From Betaproteobacteria bacterium (GTDB taxonomy: Bacteria; Pseudomonadota; Gammaproteobacteria; Burkholderiales; Usitatibacteraceae): DNA of 64,000 nucleotides. The DNA lies in contig JADJEZ010000001.1 of assembly GCA_016708825.1 (NCBI GenBank), positions 1 to 64,000 on the forward strand. The letters run 5' to 3'. A program made the translations under genes and the position numbers. Below are positions 10,486-20,911 of this stretch, piece after piece. Below the pieces are notes generated by a model, which was not told the DNA's origin, ran no database searches, and worked only from the letters and a program-made list of their open reading frames with translations. Position 1 is the first letter of the stretch, and the number at the start of each line of letters is the position of its first letter.

Positions 10486-11253
10486 GTGACGACCATGCGC
10501 CTGTCGACCTTCCGGAATACCCCCACGCCTTCGGGAAACGCTCCCGTCTGGTCCCCCGTCGCGCGGCCCGCGGGGCTCAAGCTCCCGCCCGACCGTTCGG
10601 CGATCTCCACGGCGCAGATCGGCGACCTGGGTCTCAAGGTCGGCGAGGCGGCGCGGCTCTTCCCGGCCGGCAACGCGGATTTCGCCTTCGAGGTGCATCT
10701 CGTGGGCTGGATCGGCCGCGAGAGCCTGCTCGTGACCCAGCCCTCGTGGCGCGGGCGGCCGATGGCGATGAACGCGGGTGATGCGTGCCGCCTTCGCCTC
10801 TTCCACGGCAGGCGCGCGATCTCCTTCGTCACCACGGTGCTGGGCATGCACGACATGCCCTCGCCGTGCCTGGCCCTCGCCTATCCGGCGCAGATCAATA
10901 TCTGCGAGGTGCGCGCCGAACCGCGCGTGGCCACGTTCATCGAGGCGCGGGCGGGCGAGCAGGGCGGCCCGCAATCGCGTCCCTGCAGGTTGCGCGACAT
11001 GAGCCTGCGCGGGCTGCGCCTGCAGGCGGATGCGCCGGTCGCGCCCCCCGGGGGGCGCATCGTCGCGCGCTTCGTGCTGGAAGTCGCCGGCGAGACCCGC
11101 GAGTTCGCCCTGCCGGGCGAGGTGCGCAACCTCGCCGCTACAGGCGGGAGCGACGAGGCCGGCTGGGATCACGGCGTCGAACTCGATCCCGTCCCGGCCA
11201 CGGAGGCGGGCTGGCTCACGGCCTACCTGGAAAGCCGGCACCTGGACAACTGA
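10486..11253 (+). CDS. PilZ-domain protein with YcgR-like N-terminal domain
   Basis: A 255-residue predicted cyclic-di-GMP receptor. The N-terminal half (about residues 35-130) has the flagellar-brake-like beta domain, with GWIGRESLLVTQPSW and GDACRLRLFHGRRAISFVT. The C-terminal half is a PilZ domain with the ligand signature SRPCRLRDMSLRGLRL, which includes the DxSxxG element. The start is a GTG at 10486; an ATG three codons later is equally possible, and no strong ribosome site separates them. It stands alone downstream of the palindromic repeat. A diguanylate cyclase at 59395 could supply its ligand. YcgR-like proteins act on motility, but no flagellar gene is nearby. Confidence 0.8.
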   Translation: MTTMRLSTFRNTPTPSGNAPVWSPVARPAGLKLPPDRSAISTAQIGDLGLKVGEAARLFPAGNADFAFEVHLVGWIGRESLLVTQPSWRGRPMAMNAGDACRLRLFHGRRAISFVTTVLGMHDMPSPCLALAYPAQINICEVRAEPRVATFIEARAGEQGGPQSRPCRLRDMSLRGLRLQADAPVAPPGGRIVARFVLEVAGETREFALPGEVRNLAATGGSDEAGWDHGVELDPVPATEAGWLTAYLESRHLDN

Positions 11254-11269
11254 GGTCCCTCCGGCGCCG

Positions 11270-12038
11270 CTACTCGAAGCGGTTGGCGAGTTCGCCGATT
11301 CCCTCGACGGAGACCACCACGTCGGAACCGGGCTTCATCGAGCCCACTCCCACCGAGGTGCCGCAGGCGATGACGTCGCCGGGCTCGAAGGTAAGGTCCC
11401 GGGATATGAGCGAGACCAGCTTCGCGGGCGGGAAGAACATGTCCGCGCACGGATAGTCCTGCCGCTCCTGGCCGTTGAGCGTCGTCTTCACGACGAGCTT
11501 CGCCGGGTCGAGCCCCGTGGCGATCACCGGCCCGAAGACCCCGAAGGTGTCGAAGCTCTTCGAGCGCGACCACTGGTCGAAGCTCGCGTCCTTCTTGAGC
11601 AGTTCCACGGCCGTCACGTCGTTGATGCAGGTGTAGCCGAAGATGTGCGCGGGCGCATCCGCCTCGGAGACGCGCGCCGTGCGCTTGCCGATCACGATGC
11701 CCAGCTCGCCTTCGTAGATCACCTTGCCCGCGTAGGACGCCGGCACGCGGATCGGCTGCCCGCCCGGATGGAAGGAGCTCGGCGCCTTCATGAACCACAG
11801 CGGCTCCGGCGGCACGGCCTGGCCGAGCTTCTCGGCGAGCGCGCGGTAGTTGTTCCAGAGCGCCACCATCTTCGTGGGCACGCAGGGCGTGAGGAGCTTC
11901 ACCGCGGCGAGCGGCACGCTTTGCACCCGTGGCGCGCGGCGAGGCGAAGAGATCGCCCTCGTGCACGGCGATGGTGTCGCCTTCGAGCGCGCCGAACTGC
12001 GCGCGCCCCTCGTGTTCGAAGCGGATCCAGCGGGTCAT
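11270..12038 (-). CDS. Fumarylacetoacetate hydrolase family protein (frameshift near 11925)
   Basis: About 255 residues of the FAH superfamily, which cleaves or decarboxylates 2-oxo acid products of aromatic breakdown. The N-terminus MTRWIRFEHEGRAQFGALEG and the core with FMKAPSSFHPGGQPIRVP, YEGELGIVIG and YTCINDVTAVELLKKD are in different frames. Removing one A from an AAA run near 11925 joins them into a continuous family match. The metal-binding acidic residues of the EGELGIVIG type are present. It ends 16 bases from the convergent PilZ gene and lies downstream of an aldo/keto reductase on the same strand. The exact substrate cannot be read from sequence. Confidence 0.82.
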
Positions 12039-12120
12039 GGCGTGTTTCTCCGGGAGTGCGCGTCAGTGCGCGCGGCGTCTGGGGTCGCAGCCCCGCCCGA
12101 GGGCGGGAGGTGCGCGGTTG

Positions 12121-13092
12121 CTAGTCGCAGTTGCCCGCGACTATCTGCTCGACCCGGTCGAGCATCGGCGGGGTGATCTTCGCGATGAACTCGCTCGAGC
12201 GCAGGTTCTCCTTCACCTGCTCCACGCGCGAGGCGCCGGTGATGACCGAGGACACGTGCGGGTTGCGGGCGCACCAGGCGATCGCGAACTGCGCGAGCGT
12301 GCACCCCAGCTCCTTCGCGACGAAGGCGAGCTCCTGCACCGCGGCGTTGCGCTTCGCGTCGGTGAGTTCCGGGACGAGGAAGGCCATGCGGGCGATGGCG
12401 CCGCGGCTGTCCTGCGGCACGCCTTCGCGGTACTTGCCGGTGAGCAGCCCCGAGGCGAGCGGGCTCCAGGTGGTGAGCCCGATCCCGGCGTCGGTGTAGA
12501 GGTGGCGGTACTCCACCTCCACGCGCTTCCTGTGGAAGAGGTTGTACTCCGGCTGCTCGACGACCGGCTTGGCGAGGTGGTGGCGCTCGGCGATCTCCCA
12601 CGCCGCCCGGATGTCGTCGGCGCTCCACTCGCTGGTGCCCCAGTAGAGCGCCTTGCCCTGCGTGATCATGTCGCTCATCGCCCACACCGTCTCCTCGATG
12701 GGCGTGCTCGGGTCGGGGCGGTGGCAGTAGACGAGATCCACGTGGTCGAGCTGCAGGCGCTTGAGCGACCCGTCGATGGCCTGCATCAGGTACTTGCGGT
12801 TCAACGTGTTCTTCGCGTTCGGGCCGTCGGCGATGCCCCAGAAGAACTTGGTGGAGACGATGTACTTCAGGCGCGGCCAGGCGAGCTTCTTCAGCACCTC
12901 GCCCATGATCCGCTCGCTCTCGCCCGCGGCGTAGATCTCGGCGTTGTCGAAGAAGTTCACGCCCAGGTCCCAGGCCGCGGCCATGCACTCGCCCGCGCTT
13001 TTCGCGTCGAGCTGGTTGCCGTAGGTCACCCAGGAGCCGAAGGACAGCTCGCTTACCTTGAGGCCGGATCGGCCGAGTCGTCTGTAGTTCAT
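12121..13092 (-). CDS. Aldo/keto reductase, potassium-channel beta-subunit-like
   Basis: A 323-residue NADPH-dependent TIM-barrel oxidoreductase. It shows the aldo/keto reductase residues Asp and Tyr in NFFDNAEIYAAGESE, Lys in IVSTKFFWG and His in DLVYCHRPDP. The C-terminal nucleotide-binding segment is SSVITGASRVEQVKENL. The sequence WGTSEWSADDIRAAWEIAERH is characteristic of the Kv-beta-like subgroup. It is upstream of the FAH-family gene on the same strand. A possible -10 (GATAAT, minus strand, 13128-13133) lies about 35 bases before the ATG, without a good -35. The substrate is unknown. Confidence 0.88.
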   Translation of the reverse strand: MNYRRLGRSGLKVSELSFGSWVTYGNQLDAKSAGECMAAAWDLGVNFFDNAEIYAAGESERIMGEVLKKLAWPRLKYIVSTKFFWGIADGPNAKNTLNRKYLMQAIDGSLKRLQLDHVDLVYCHRPDPSTPIEETVWAMSDMITQGKALYWGTSEWSADDIRAAWEIAERHHLAKPVVEQPEYNLFHRKRVEVEYRHLYTDAGIGLTTWSPLASGLLTGKYREGVPQDSRGAIARMAFLVPELTDAKRNAAVQELAFVAKELGCTLAQFAIAWCARNPHVSSVITGASRVEQVKENLRSSEFIAKITPPMLDRVEQIVAGNCD

Positions 13093-13229
13093 CGTGGTTC
13101 GCGCGGGGCGGTCGAGGGGAAGCCGTCATTATCGCGTAAACCCGCGATGGCTTCCGGAGCCGGCCATGCGCCGCGGATTCGCCGTTGCCGCCGCAGGCCC
13201 GCGGCACGACGGTGCATTAGAATGCGCTG

Positions 13230-14411
13230 ATGGAACACGCCCGCCGCAACATCTTCCTGCTCGCCTGCTGCCAGGCGCTGCTCTTCACGAACAACGTCAC
13301 GCTGATCGCGCTCAACGGGCTGGCGGGGTTCGCGCTCGCCGACAACAAGGTGCTCGCCACGCTTCCGGTGACGGGCTACGTGGTCGGCGCGGCGCTGGCG
13401 ACCTTCCCCGCGTCGCTGTGGATGAAGAGGGTCGGCCGGCGCAACGGCTTCCTCACCGGCACCGCCTTCGGCATCGCGGGCGGGGCGATCGCCACCCTGG
13501 GAATCTACCTGTCGAGCTTCTGGACGCTCGTCGCCGGCACGCTGGTGCTGGGCGCCTACAACGCCTTCGGGCAGTACTACCGGTTCGCGGCCGCCGACGC
13601 CTCGCCGCTGCCGTGGAAGGCGAAGGCCATCTCGCTGGTGATGGCCGGCGGCCTCGTCGGCGGCATCATCGGCCCGGAGATGAGCAAGGTGACGAGGGAC
13701 CTCGTGCAGCCGACCTTCCTCGCCTCCTACGCCTCGCTCATCGGCTTCTGCCTCGTGACCATGGCGATCCTCGCGGGGCTTCGCATTCCGGACCCGAAGG
13801 GCGACGAAGCCCACGGCGCCTCCCGGCCCCTGAAGGAAATCATGGCGCAGCCCGTTTTCGTGGTCGCCGTCGTCGTGGGCGCGCTGGGCTACGGCGTGAT
13901 GAATCTCCTCATGACCTCGACGCCGCTCGCCATGGGCTTCTGCGGGCATCCCTACGCAGCCGCGGCGAGCGTGATCTCCGCGCACGTGATCGCGATGTTC
14001 GGCCCGAGCTTCTTCACGGGCTCGCTCATTCAGCGCTTCGGCGTGCTGAACGTGATGCTGGCGGGCGTGGCGGCGATGTTCGCCTGCGTGGCGATCGCGC
14101 TCTCGGGCCAGCTCGTCACCCACTTCTGGTGGTCGCTGGTGCTCCTCGGCGTGGGCTGGAACTTCATGTACGTGGGCGGCACGACGCTGCTCACCGAGGC
14201 CTACCGCCCGGCCGAGAAGGCGAAGACCCAGGGCGCGAACGAGATCCTGGTCTTCTGCACCACGGCCACCTCGTCCTTCACCTCCGGCGTGCTGGTGAAT
14301 GCCGCCGGGTGGAACACTCTCAACTACGTGGCGCTGCCCTTCCTCGTGATCGCGGGATCGGCGGCGGTCTGGCTGGCCCTGCGGCGGCGCGCTGCCCCCG
14401 CCCTTTCCTGA
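13230..14411 (+). CDS. MFS transporter
   Basis: A 393-residue inner-membrane protein with about twelve hydrophobic segments, in the size range of 12-helix major facilitator exporters. Motif A-like residues occur after helix 2 (SLWMKRVGRRNGFLTG), and the helix 4-5 region reads LGAYNAFGQYYRFAAAD. The central loop is short and charged (DPKGDEAHGASRPLKE). It resembles proteobacterial MFS proteins of unknown substrate found near small redox proteins. Its stop is followed after about 12 bases by the OsmC gene, which has the ribosome site AAGGAG, so the two are probably one transcript. Confidence 0.83.
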   Translation: MEHARRNIFLLACCQALLFTNNVTLIALNGLAGFALADNKVLATLPVTGYVVGAALATFPASLWMKRVGRRNGFLTGTAFGIAGGAIATLGIYLSSFWTLVAGTLVLGAYNAFGQYYRFAAADASPLPWKAKAISLVMAGGLVGGIIGPEMSKVTRDLVQPTFLASYASLIGFCLVTMAILAGLRIPDPKGDEAHGASRPLKEIMAQPVFVVAVVVGALGYGVMNLLMTSTPLAMGFCGHPYAAAASVISAHVIAMFGPSFFTGSLIQRFGVLNVMLAGVAAMFACVAIALSGQLVTHFWWSLVLLGVGWNFMYVGGTTLLTEAYRPAEKAKTQGANEILVFCTTATSSFTSGVLVNAAGWNTLNYVALPFLVIAGSAAVWLALRRRAAPALS

Positions 14412-14423
14412 AGGAGACTTCCC

Positions 14424-14897
14424 GTGAGCGATACCCACACGTTCGAGGCGACCGTCCGCTGGCCCGCCGATCCCGCGCAGAAGCTGCCGCCGGACCCGGC
14501 GTTCTCGCGCAATGCCGAGCTCGGCAGTCCCGGCCACCCGCCGCTGCCCGGTTCTTCGCCGACCGTCTTCGGCGGCGACGCCTCGCGCTACAACCCCGAG
14601 GAGCTGGTCACGCTCGCGCTCGCGCACTGCCACATGCTCACCTACCTCGCGGTCGCCGCGAAGAAGAAGATGGCGGTGCTCGCCTACGAGGACCGGGCGA
14701 CGGCCGTGCTCGCGAAGGACCCGGCCACGGGGAAGATGAAGATCGTCTCGGCGGAGCTGCGGCCCCGGGTGACGGTGGCGCGCGGCACGAATCTCGACGA
14801 CGCACGCGCGATGCATGCGAAGGCGCACGAGCACTGCTTCGTGGCGAACTCGGTGAACTTCCCCGTCACGAACGCGCCGGAAATCGTCGAGGCCTAG
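14424..14897 (+). CDS. OsmC family peroxiredoxin-like protein
   Basis: A protein of 157 residues in the OsmC/Ohr superfamily of thiol-dependent hydroperoxide reductases. The two redox cysteines are visible in LALAHCHMLTYLAVA and HEHCFVANSVNFPV. The start is a GTG preceded by AAGGAG. The surroundings AVLAYEDRATAVL and MHAKAHEHC fit the cytosolic YhfA/OsmC-like subgroup. Its stop codon overlaps by four bases the stop codon of the convergent TfoX-like gene. It follows the MFS gene closely, so membrane transport and peroxide defence may be linked, but this is inference. Confidence 0.87.
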   Translation: MSDTHTFEATVRWPADPAQKLPPDPAFSRNAELGSPGHPPLPGSSPTVFGGDASRYNPEELVTLALAHCHMLTYLAVAAKKKMAVLAYEDRATAVLAKDPATGKMKIVSAELRPRVTVARGTNLDDARAMHAKAHEHCFVANSVNFPVTNAPEIVEA

Positions 14898-15371
14898 CGG
14901 GGCGGTTTCGTTCCCGGCTTCGCTTTCTGCCTGGATTTCGCTCTCGGCCCGGCTTTCGTTTTCGACCTGGCTTTCGGAGCCTTCGCCACCGCGGTCTTCG
15001 GTCCCCCCATTCCCGGCCTTCGGGCGATTCTGCTTCGCGGCGGCCGCGCGCAACGCCGCCCCGTAGCCCAGGCGCGCCCATTCGGCCATCACCGCCGGGT
15101 TCTCGAGCGCCTCGTCGGGCGCCTCGCGGTAGGACATCGCCGTCTTCCTGCCGTCCTTCGCCTCGAACACGAAGGGCTCCAGCCCCTCGGCCTCGAAGCG
15201 CGCGCGGTTGTCCGCATCCACCTTCAGGTAGAGCGTGTCGTAGGCCACGAGCGCGAAGAAGGCGCCGCGGTGGTAGAGCCCCCAGCCGCCGAACATGGCC
15301 TTCGCCTCGACCGGGCCGAAGGCGCGCATCGTCTCGACGACGTGCTCCACGAACTCGTTCCTCCTCGCCAT
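14894..15371 (-). CDS. TfoX N-terminal domain protein with basic Lys/Ala/Pro tail (frameshift near 15005)
   Basis: About 158 residues. The first 100 or so form a TfoX_N-type domain (FVEHVVETMRAFGPVEAKAM, FGGWGLYHRGAFFALVAYDT, YREAPDEAL). Beyond residue 120 the frame seems to break in a six-base G run. With five G the tail reads KTAVAKAPKARSKTKAGPRA, a histone-like basic tail ending at 14894, whereas the uncorrected frame stays open across the neighbouring genes. TfoX-domain proteins include competence regulators, but most single-domain members, like this one, are uncharacterised. The stop overlaps the convergent OsmC stop. Confidence 0.75.
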
Positions 15372-15446
15372 CGGGCCATTATGGCGGCCGGATACGATGT
15401 CCGAAAACGGCGAGCGCGGAGCGGGGCGCCGGCGGATAATGCGCCC

Positions 15447-16897
15447 ATGCATCTCGACCCAGAACAGTGCTACCGGGCGCTTCGCACCCACGACTCCCGC
15501 TTCGACGGGCGCTTCTTCGTGGGCGTGGGCACCACCGGCATCTACTGCCGCCCGGTGTGCACGGCGAAGACGCCGCTCGCGCGCAACTGCCGCTACTTCC
15601 CGAGTGCGGCGGCCGCCGAGGCCGGCGGCTTCCGCCCGTGCCTGCGCTGCCGGCCGGAGCTGGCGCCCGGCTATGCCGCGGTCGATGCGAACCGGCGCCT
15701 CGCGCAATCGGCCGCGGGGATGATCGAGGACGGGGGGCTGGAGGACGCGAGCCTCGCGGGTGTCGCCGCCGCCCTGGGCGTCACCGACCGCCACCTGCGC
15801 CGCGTCTTCCAGCAGGAGTTCGGCGTCTCGCCCGTGGACTACGCGCAGACGCAGCGCCTGCTGCTCGCCAAGCGGCTCCTCACCGACACCGCGCTGCCTG
15901 TCCTCGACGTGGCGATGGCGAGCGGCTTCGCGAGCCTGCGCCGCTTCAACGATCTCTTCCGCACGCGTTACCGCATGACGCCGGGCGGCTTGCGCCGGTC
16001 GGCGCCGGCCCGCGCCGACGCCGACCGCATGGCCTTCGACCTCGCCTACCGCCCGCCCTACGACTGGCCCGCGATGCTCGCCTTCCTCGGCCGTCGCGCC
16101 GTGGCCGGCGTCGAGGCGGTCGACGCGCGCCGCTACCGGAGGACTATCCGGCTGGAGCGCGCGGGCAAGTCCCACGCCGGATGGATCGAGGTGGCGGCCT
16201 CTCCCCGCAAGGCGGCGCTGCGCGTGACGGCGAGCGCGTCCCTTGCGGGCGCGGTGCCGGCGCTGCTCGCGCGCGTGAAGCCGCTCCTGGATCTCGCCTG
16301 CCGTCCCGACGAGATCGCAGGCGCGCTGGGCCCGCTCGCCGCGGCCCACCCGGGCCTTCGACTTCCCGGCGCCGTCGACGGCTTCGAGATCGCGGTGCGC
16401 GCGATCCTCGGGCAGCAGGTGACGGTGGCGGCCGCGACCACGATCGCGGGCCGCTTCGCCCGCGCCTTCGGCGAGCCGATCGACACGCCGCACGCGGGCC
16501 TGGACCGCCTCTTTCCCCCGGCCGTGCGGATCGCCGCGGCGCCGCCCGCGGATATCGCCGCCCTCGGGATCATCGCCACGCGCGCCCGCGCCATCGTGGC
16601 GCTCGCCCGCGCCCTGGACGCCGGAGCGCTTCGCCTCGACCCCGACGCGCCGGTAGACGCGACGCTCGCCGCGCTCGAGGCCATTCCCGGCATCGGTCCC
16701 TGGACCGCGCACTACATCGCCATGCGCGCGCTGGCCTGGCCCGATGCGTTCCGCACCCCGACGTCGCGATCCTCAAGGCGCTGGGCGAGACGAACGGGCG
16801 GAGAGCGCTCGCCACGGCCGAGGCCTGGCGCCCGTGGCGCTCCTATGCCGTGCTGCACCTGTGGAAATCCCTTGAATCCGCCAGCCAAGGAAAATGA
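15447..16897 (+). CDS. Ada-like / AlkA fusion: 3-methyladenine DNA glycosylase II with AraC-type regulator domain (frameshift near 16751)
   Basis: About 483 residues combining the Ada zinc-binding domain (GTTGIYCRPVC with a later CLRC), an AraC-type helix-turn-helix (VTDRHLRRVFQQEFGVSPVD) and an AlkA-type glycosylase. The glycosylase part has the helix-hairpin-helix and catalytic region LEAIPGIGPWTAHYIAMRAL. Near 16751 one C is missing: restoring TTCCCGCACCCC gives HPDVAILKALGE, with the catalytic Asp, and the frame then ends at 16897. The fusion both senses methyl damage and removes alkylated bases. Next comes ogt, two bases downstream, so alkylation repair is clustered here. Confidence 0.88.
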
Positions 16898-16898
16898 C

Positions 16899-17393
16899 AT
16901 GACCCGCTACGCCCGCTTCTCCACGCCCTTGGGCGCCATGATCGCCATCGCCATCGACGGCCAACTCGCCGGTCTCGATTTCGAGGACGCGAAGTACGCG
17001 CCCGCGATCGGAGCGGACTGGATCGAGGACCCCGCGGGGCAGCCGCTTCGCGATTGCGCGGCGCAGGTCGCCGAGTATTTCGCCGGCGAGCGCGGGCGCT
17101 TCGACCTGCCGCTCGCGCCGCGCGGGACGCCCTTCCAGCAGCGCGTGTGGCGGGAGATCGCCCGCGTGCCCTTCGGCGAGACGCTCACGTACGCGCAACT
17201 CGCCGCGCGCGCCGGGTCCCCGGGCTCGGCGCGCGCCGCAGGCGCGGCCACGGGGCGCAACCCTCTCGCCCTCGTCGTCCCGTGCCATCGCATCGTCGGC
17301 GCGGACGGCGCGCTCACCGGCTACGCGGGCGGCCTGCGCCGCAAGGAGCGGCTGCTCGTGCTCGAGGGCGCCATCGAGGAATCGCCCGCTTGA
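16899..17393 (+). CDS. ogt: Methylated-DNA--[protein]-cysteine S-methyltransferase
   Basis: Removes methyl groups from O6-methylguanine by irreversible transfer to its own cysteine. The protein has 164 residues and the catalytic motif LVVPCHRIVGADGALTGYAG, preceded by the DNA-binding helix region RVWREIARVPFGETLTYAQL and the Asn-containing TGRNP. The ATG at 16899 follows the AlkA-fusion stop directly, with AAGGAAA as ribosome site. Its own stop overlaps the TTG start of the next gene by four bases (TTGA). It is evidently translated as part of one alkylation-repair operon. Confidence 0.94.
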   Translation: MTRYARFSTPLGAMIAIAIDGQLAGLDFEDAKYAPAIGADWIEDPAGQPLRDCAAQVAEYFAGERGRFDLPLAPRGTPFQQRVWREIARVPFGETLTYAQLAARAGSPGSARAAGAATGRNPLALVVPCHRIVGADGALTGYAGGLRRKERLLVLEGAIEESPA

Positions 17394-18274
17394 GGCCAGC
17401 CGACCTCGCGCGGCTCGCGGCCCTCGGCGCGCTCTGGGGCGCTTCGTACCTCTTCATGCGCCTGGCCGTCCCCCATGTCGGCGCCGAGTGGGTCGTGGAG
17501 GGCAGGACGCTCGCGGGGGGGCTCGTGCTCGCCGCCTTCATCGTCCTCACCCGGCGCAGCTTCGCGCTGCGCCGGCACTGGCGCGGCTACCTCGTGATCG
17601 GGCTGGTGGGCGTCGCCGCCCCGTTCTGGCTCATCGGCACCTCGGTAAGGACGATCGATGCCTCGACCGCGGCGATCCTGAACACCACCTCGCCCATCTT
17701 CTCGGCGATCGTCGCCTCGATCTGGATCCGCGACCGGCTCACGGTGGAGAAGCTCTCCGGCATCGCGCTCTCGATCGCGGGCATCGCGATCCTCCTGGGG
17801 TGGACGCCGAGGCCGATGAGCGCGGGCGAACTCTTCGCCTGCCTGCTGACCCTCCTCGCGTGCGCGTGCTACGGCTGGGTGAGCGTCTTCACCAAGGTCC
17901 ACCTGAAGGAGGCGCCCTCGAGCGCGCTCTCCGCGGTGAGCTGCCTCGTCGCCGCGGGGGCGCTCGCGCCCTTCACGCCCTGGTCCGTGCTCACCGCGCC
18001 GGTTCCGGTGCACGCGTGGGCGAGCGTGGCTGCCCTCGGCGTGTTCAGCACCGGCGCGGCCTTCATCCTCTACTACCGCCTGATCGCGGACCTGGGGCCC
18101 GTGAAGGCGCTGATGGTCACGCTCCTCATCCCGGTGTTCGGCATCTTCTGGGGCGTGCTGCTGCTGGGCGAGCCCGTGACGCCGGGGCGCCTGGCGGGAT
18201 GCGCGATCGTGCTGGCCGGGTGCGCGCTCGCCCTGGGGCTGGTGCGGCTGCCGTTTCGCCGTCCGGCCGCCTAG
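17390..18274 (+). CDS. EamA/DMT-family transporter
   Basis: An inner-membrane protein of 294 residues with about ten hydrophobic helices arranged as two EamA repeats. The first contains ALWGASYLFMRLAVPHVGAE and ASTAAILNTTSPIFSAIVAS; the second contains GVFSTGAAFILYYRLI and a terminal LLLGEPVTPGRLAG. The start is a TTG at 17390 overlapping the ogt stop, which gives the short family-typical N-terminus. It is translationally coupled to ogt. DMT proteins export metabolites or drugs, but nothing here identifies the substrate or ties it functionally to DNA repair. Confidence 0.85.
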   Translation: MRPADLARLAALGALWGASYLFMRLAVPHVGAEWVVEGRTLAGGLVLAAFIVLTRRSFALRRHWRGYLVIGLVGVAAPFWLIGTSVRTIDASTAAILNTTSPIFSAIVASIWIRDRLTVEKLSGIALSIAGIAILLGWTPRPMSAGELFACLLTLLACACYGWVSVFTKVHLKEAPSSALSAVSCLVAAGALAPFTPWSVLTAPVPVHAWASVAALGVFSTGAAFILYYRLIADLGPVKALMVTLLIPVFGIFWGVLLLGEPVTPGRLAGCAIVLAGCALALGLVRLPFRRPAA

Positions 18275-18324
18275 GGCATTCGCGCCCCGGGGGCCCATCG
18301 CGGCGAACGCGGTAGCATCCCTGC

Positions 18325-20403
<2,079 letters not shown>

Positions 20404-20416
20404 GGAGATGTTGCTC

Positions 20417-20727
20417 ATGAAGAAGTCCGGTCTCGTCATCGCCGCGCTCGGCCTCGCCTTTGCCGCCGCGCCGGCCCTCGCCAGCATGGAGCTCGCGACG
20501 AAGAACGCCTGCACCGCCTGCCACGCCGTCGACAAGAAGCTCGTCGGCCCGTCCTACAAGGACGTCGCCAAGAAGTACGCGGGCAACGCGAAGGCCGAAG
20601 CCATGCTCGCCGAGAAGGTCAAGAAGGGTGGCGTGGGCACCTGGGGACAGGTCCCGATGCCCCCCAACGCCAACGTGAAGGACGAGGACGTGAAGACCTC
20701 GTGCACTGGATCCTCATGACCAAGTAA
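20417..20727 (+). CDS. Class I c-type cytochrome, c551/c552-like (frameshift near 20698)
   Basis: A periplasmic monoheme electron carrier of about 103 residues. The signal peptide MKKSGLVIAALGLAFAAAPA is followed by the heme motif CTACH at about residue 30 of the precursor and an axial Met in GQVPMPPNANV. The start at 20417 is preferred to the ATG at 20408, because AAGGAG ends directly before the latter but nine bases before the former. Near 20698 a C is missing: restoring CCC yields the normal c551 ending LVHWILMTK with a stop at 20727. Uncorrected, the frame stops early at 20719. A strong terminator follows. Confidence 0.88.
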
Positions 20728-20728
20728 T

Positions 20729-20744
20729 GTAAGCGATCGCTTAC
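20729..20744. repeat. 16-base perfect palindrome before the cytochrome terminator
   Basis: GTAAGCGATCGCTTAC is fully self-complementary and contains the octamer GCGATCGC. It begins two bases after the cytochrome stop codon. It may be an extra stem in the transcript 3' end or a protein-binding site; nothing in the sequence decides. Confidence 0.5.
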
Positions 20745-20750
20745 GTTGAA

Positions 20751-20777
20751 AAGCCGGCTTCGCGCCGGCTTTTTTTC
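20751..20777 (+). terminator. Rho-independent terminator after the cytochrome c gene
   Basis: The stem AAGCCGGC / GCCGGCTT with the loop TTCGC is followed by a run of T to 20777. It separates the DUF255-cytochrome unit from the liv operon. Confidence 0.9.
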
Positions 20778-20835
20778 TGGCCGCGGCGGGGTATTTCGGC
20801 GCCCGATATCGGCCACCCGGGGCCCGCGCAGCCGC

Positions 20836-20841
20836 TATAAT
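20836..20841 (+). promoter_or_regulatory. -10 box upstream of livK
   Basis: A perfect TATAAT lies about 70 bases before the livK ATG. The -35 position is occupied by a GC-rich hexamer with little match, so the promoter may need an activator. Confidence 0.45.
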
Positions 20842-20911
20842 CGCGCGCTTCACCCCCATTTCCGGGCCCGATGGCGGGCCTACCACCCCCATTCCACCAG
20901 GAGACCCCTCG

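Noticed and set aside
14894..15371. Possible competence regulator TfoX/Sxy
   Set aside because: Only the N-terminal TfoX domain is present, with a basic tail replacing the C-terminal domain, and no competence genes are nearby. A regulatory competence role is not supported.
16899..17393. A single 707-residue AlkA-Ogt fusion protein
   Set aside because: The apparent fusion arises from a missing C near 16751. In the corrected frame the glycosylase stops at 16897, and ogt has its own ribosome site and ATG at 16899.
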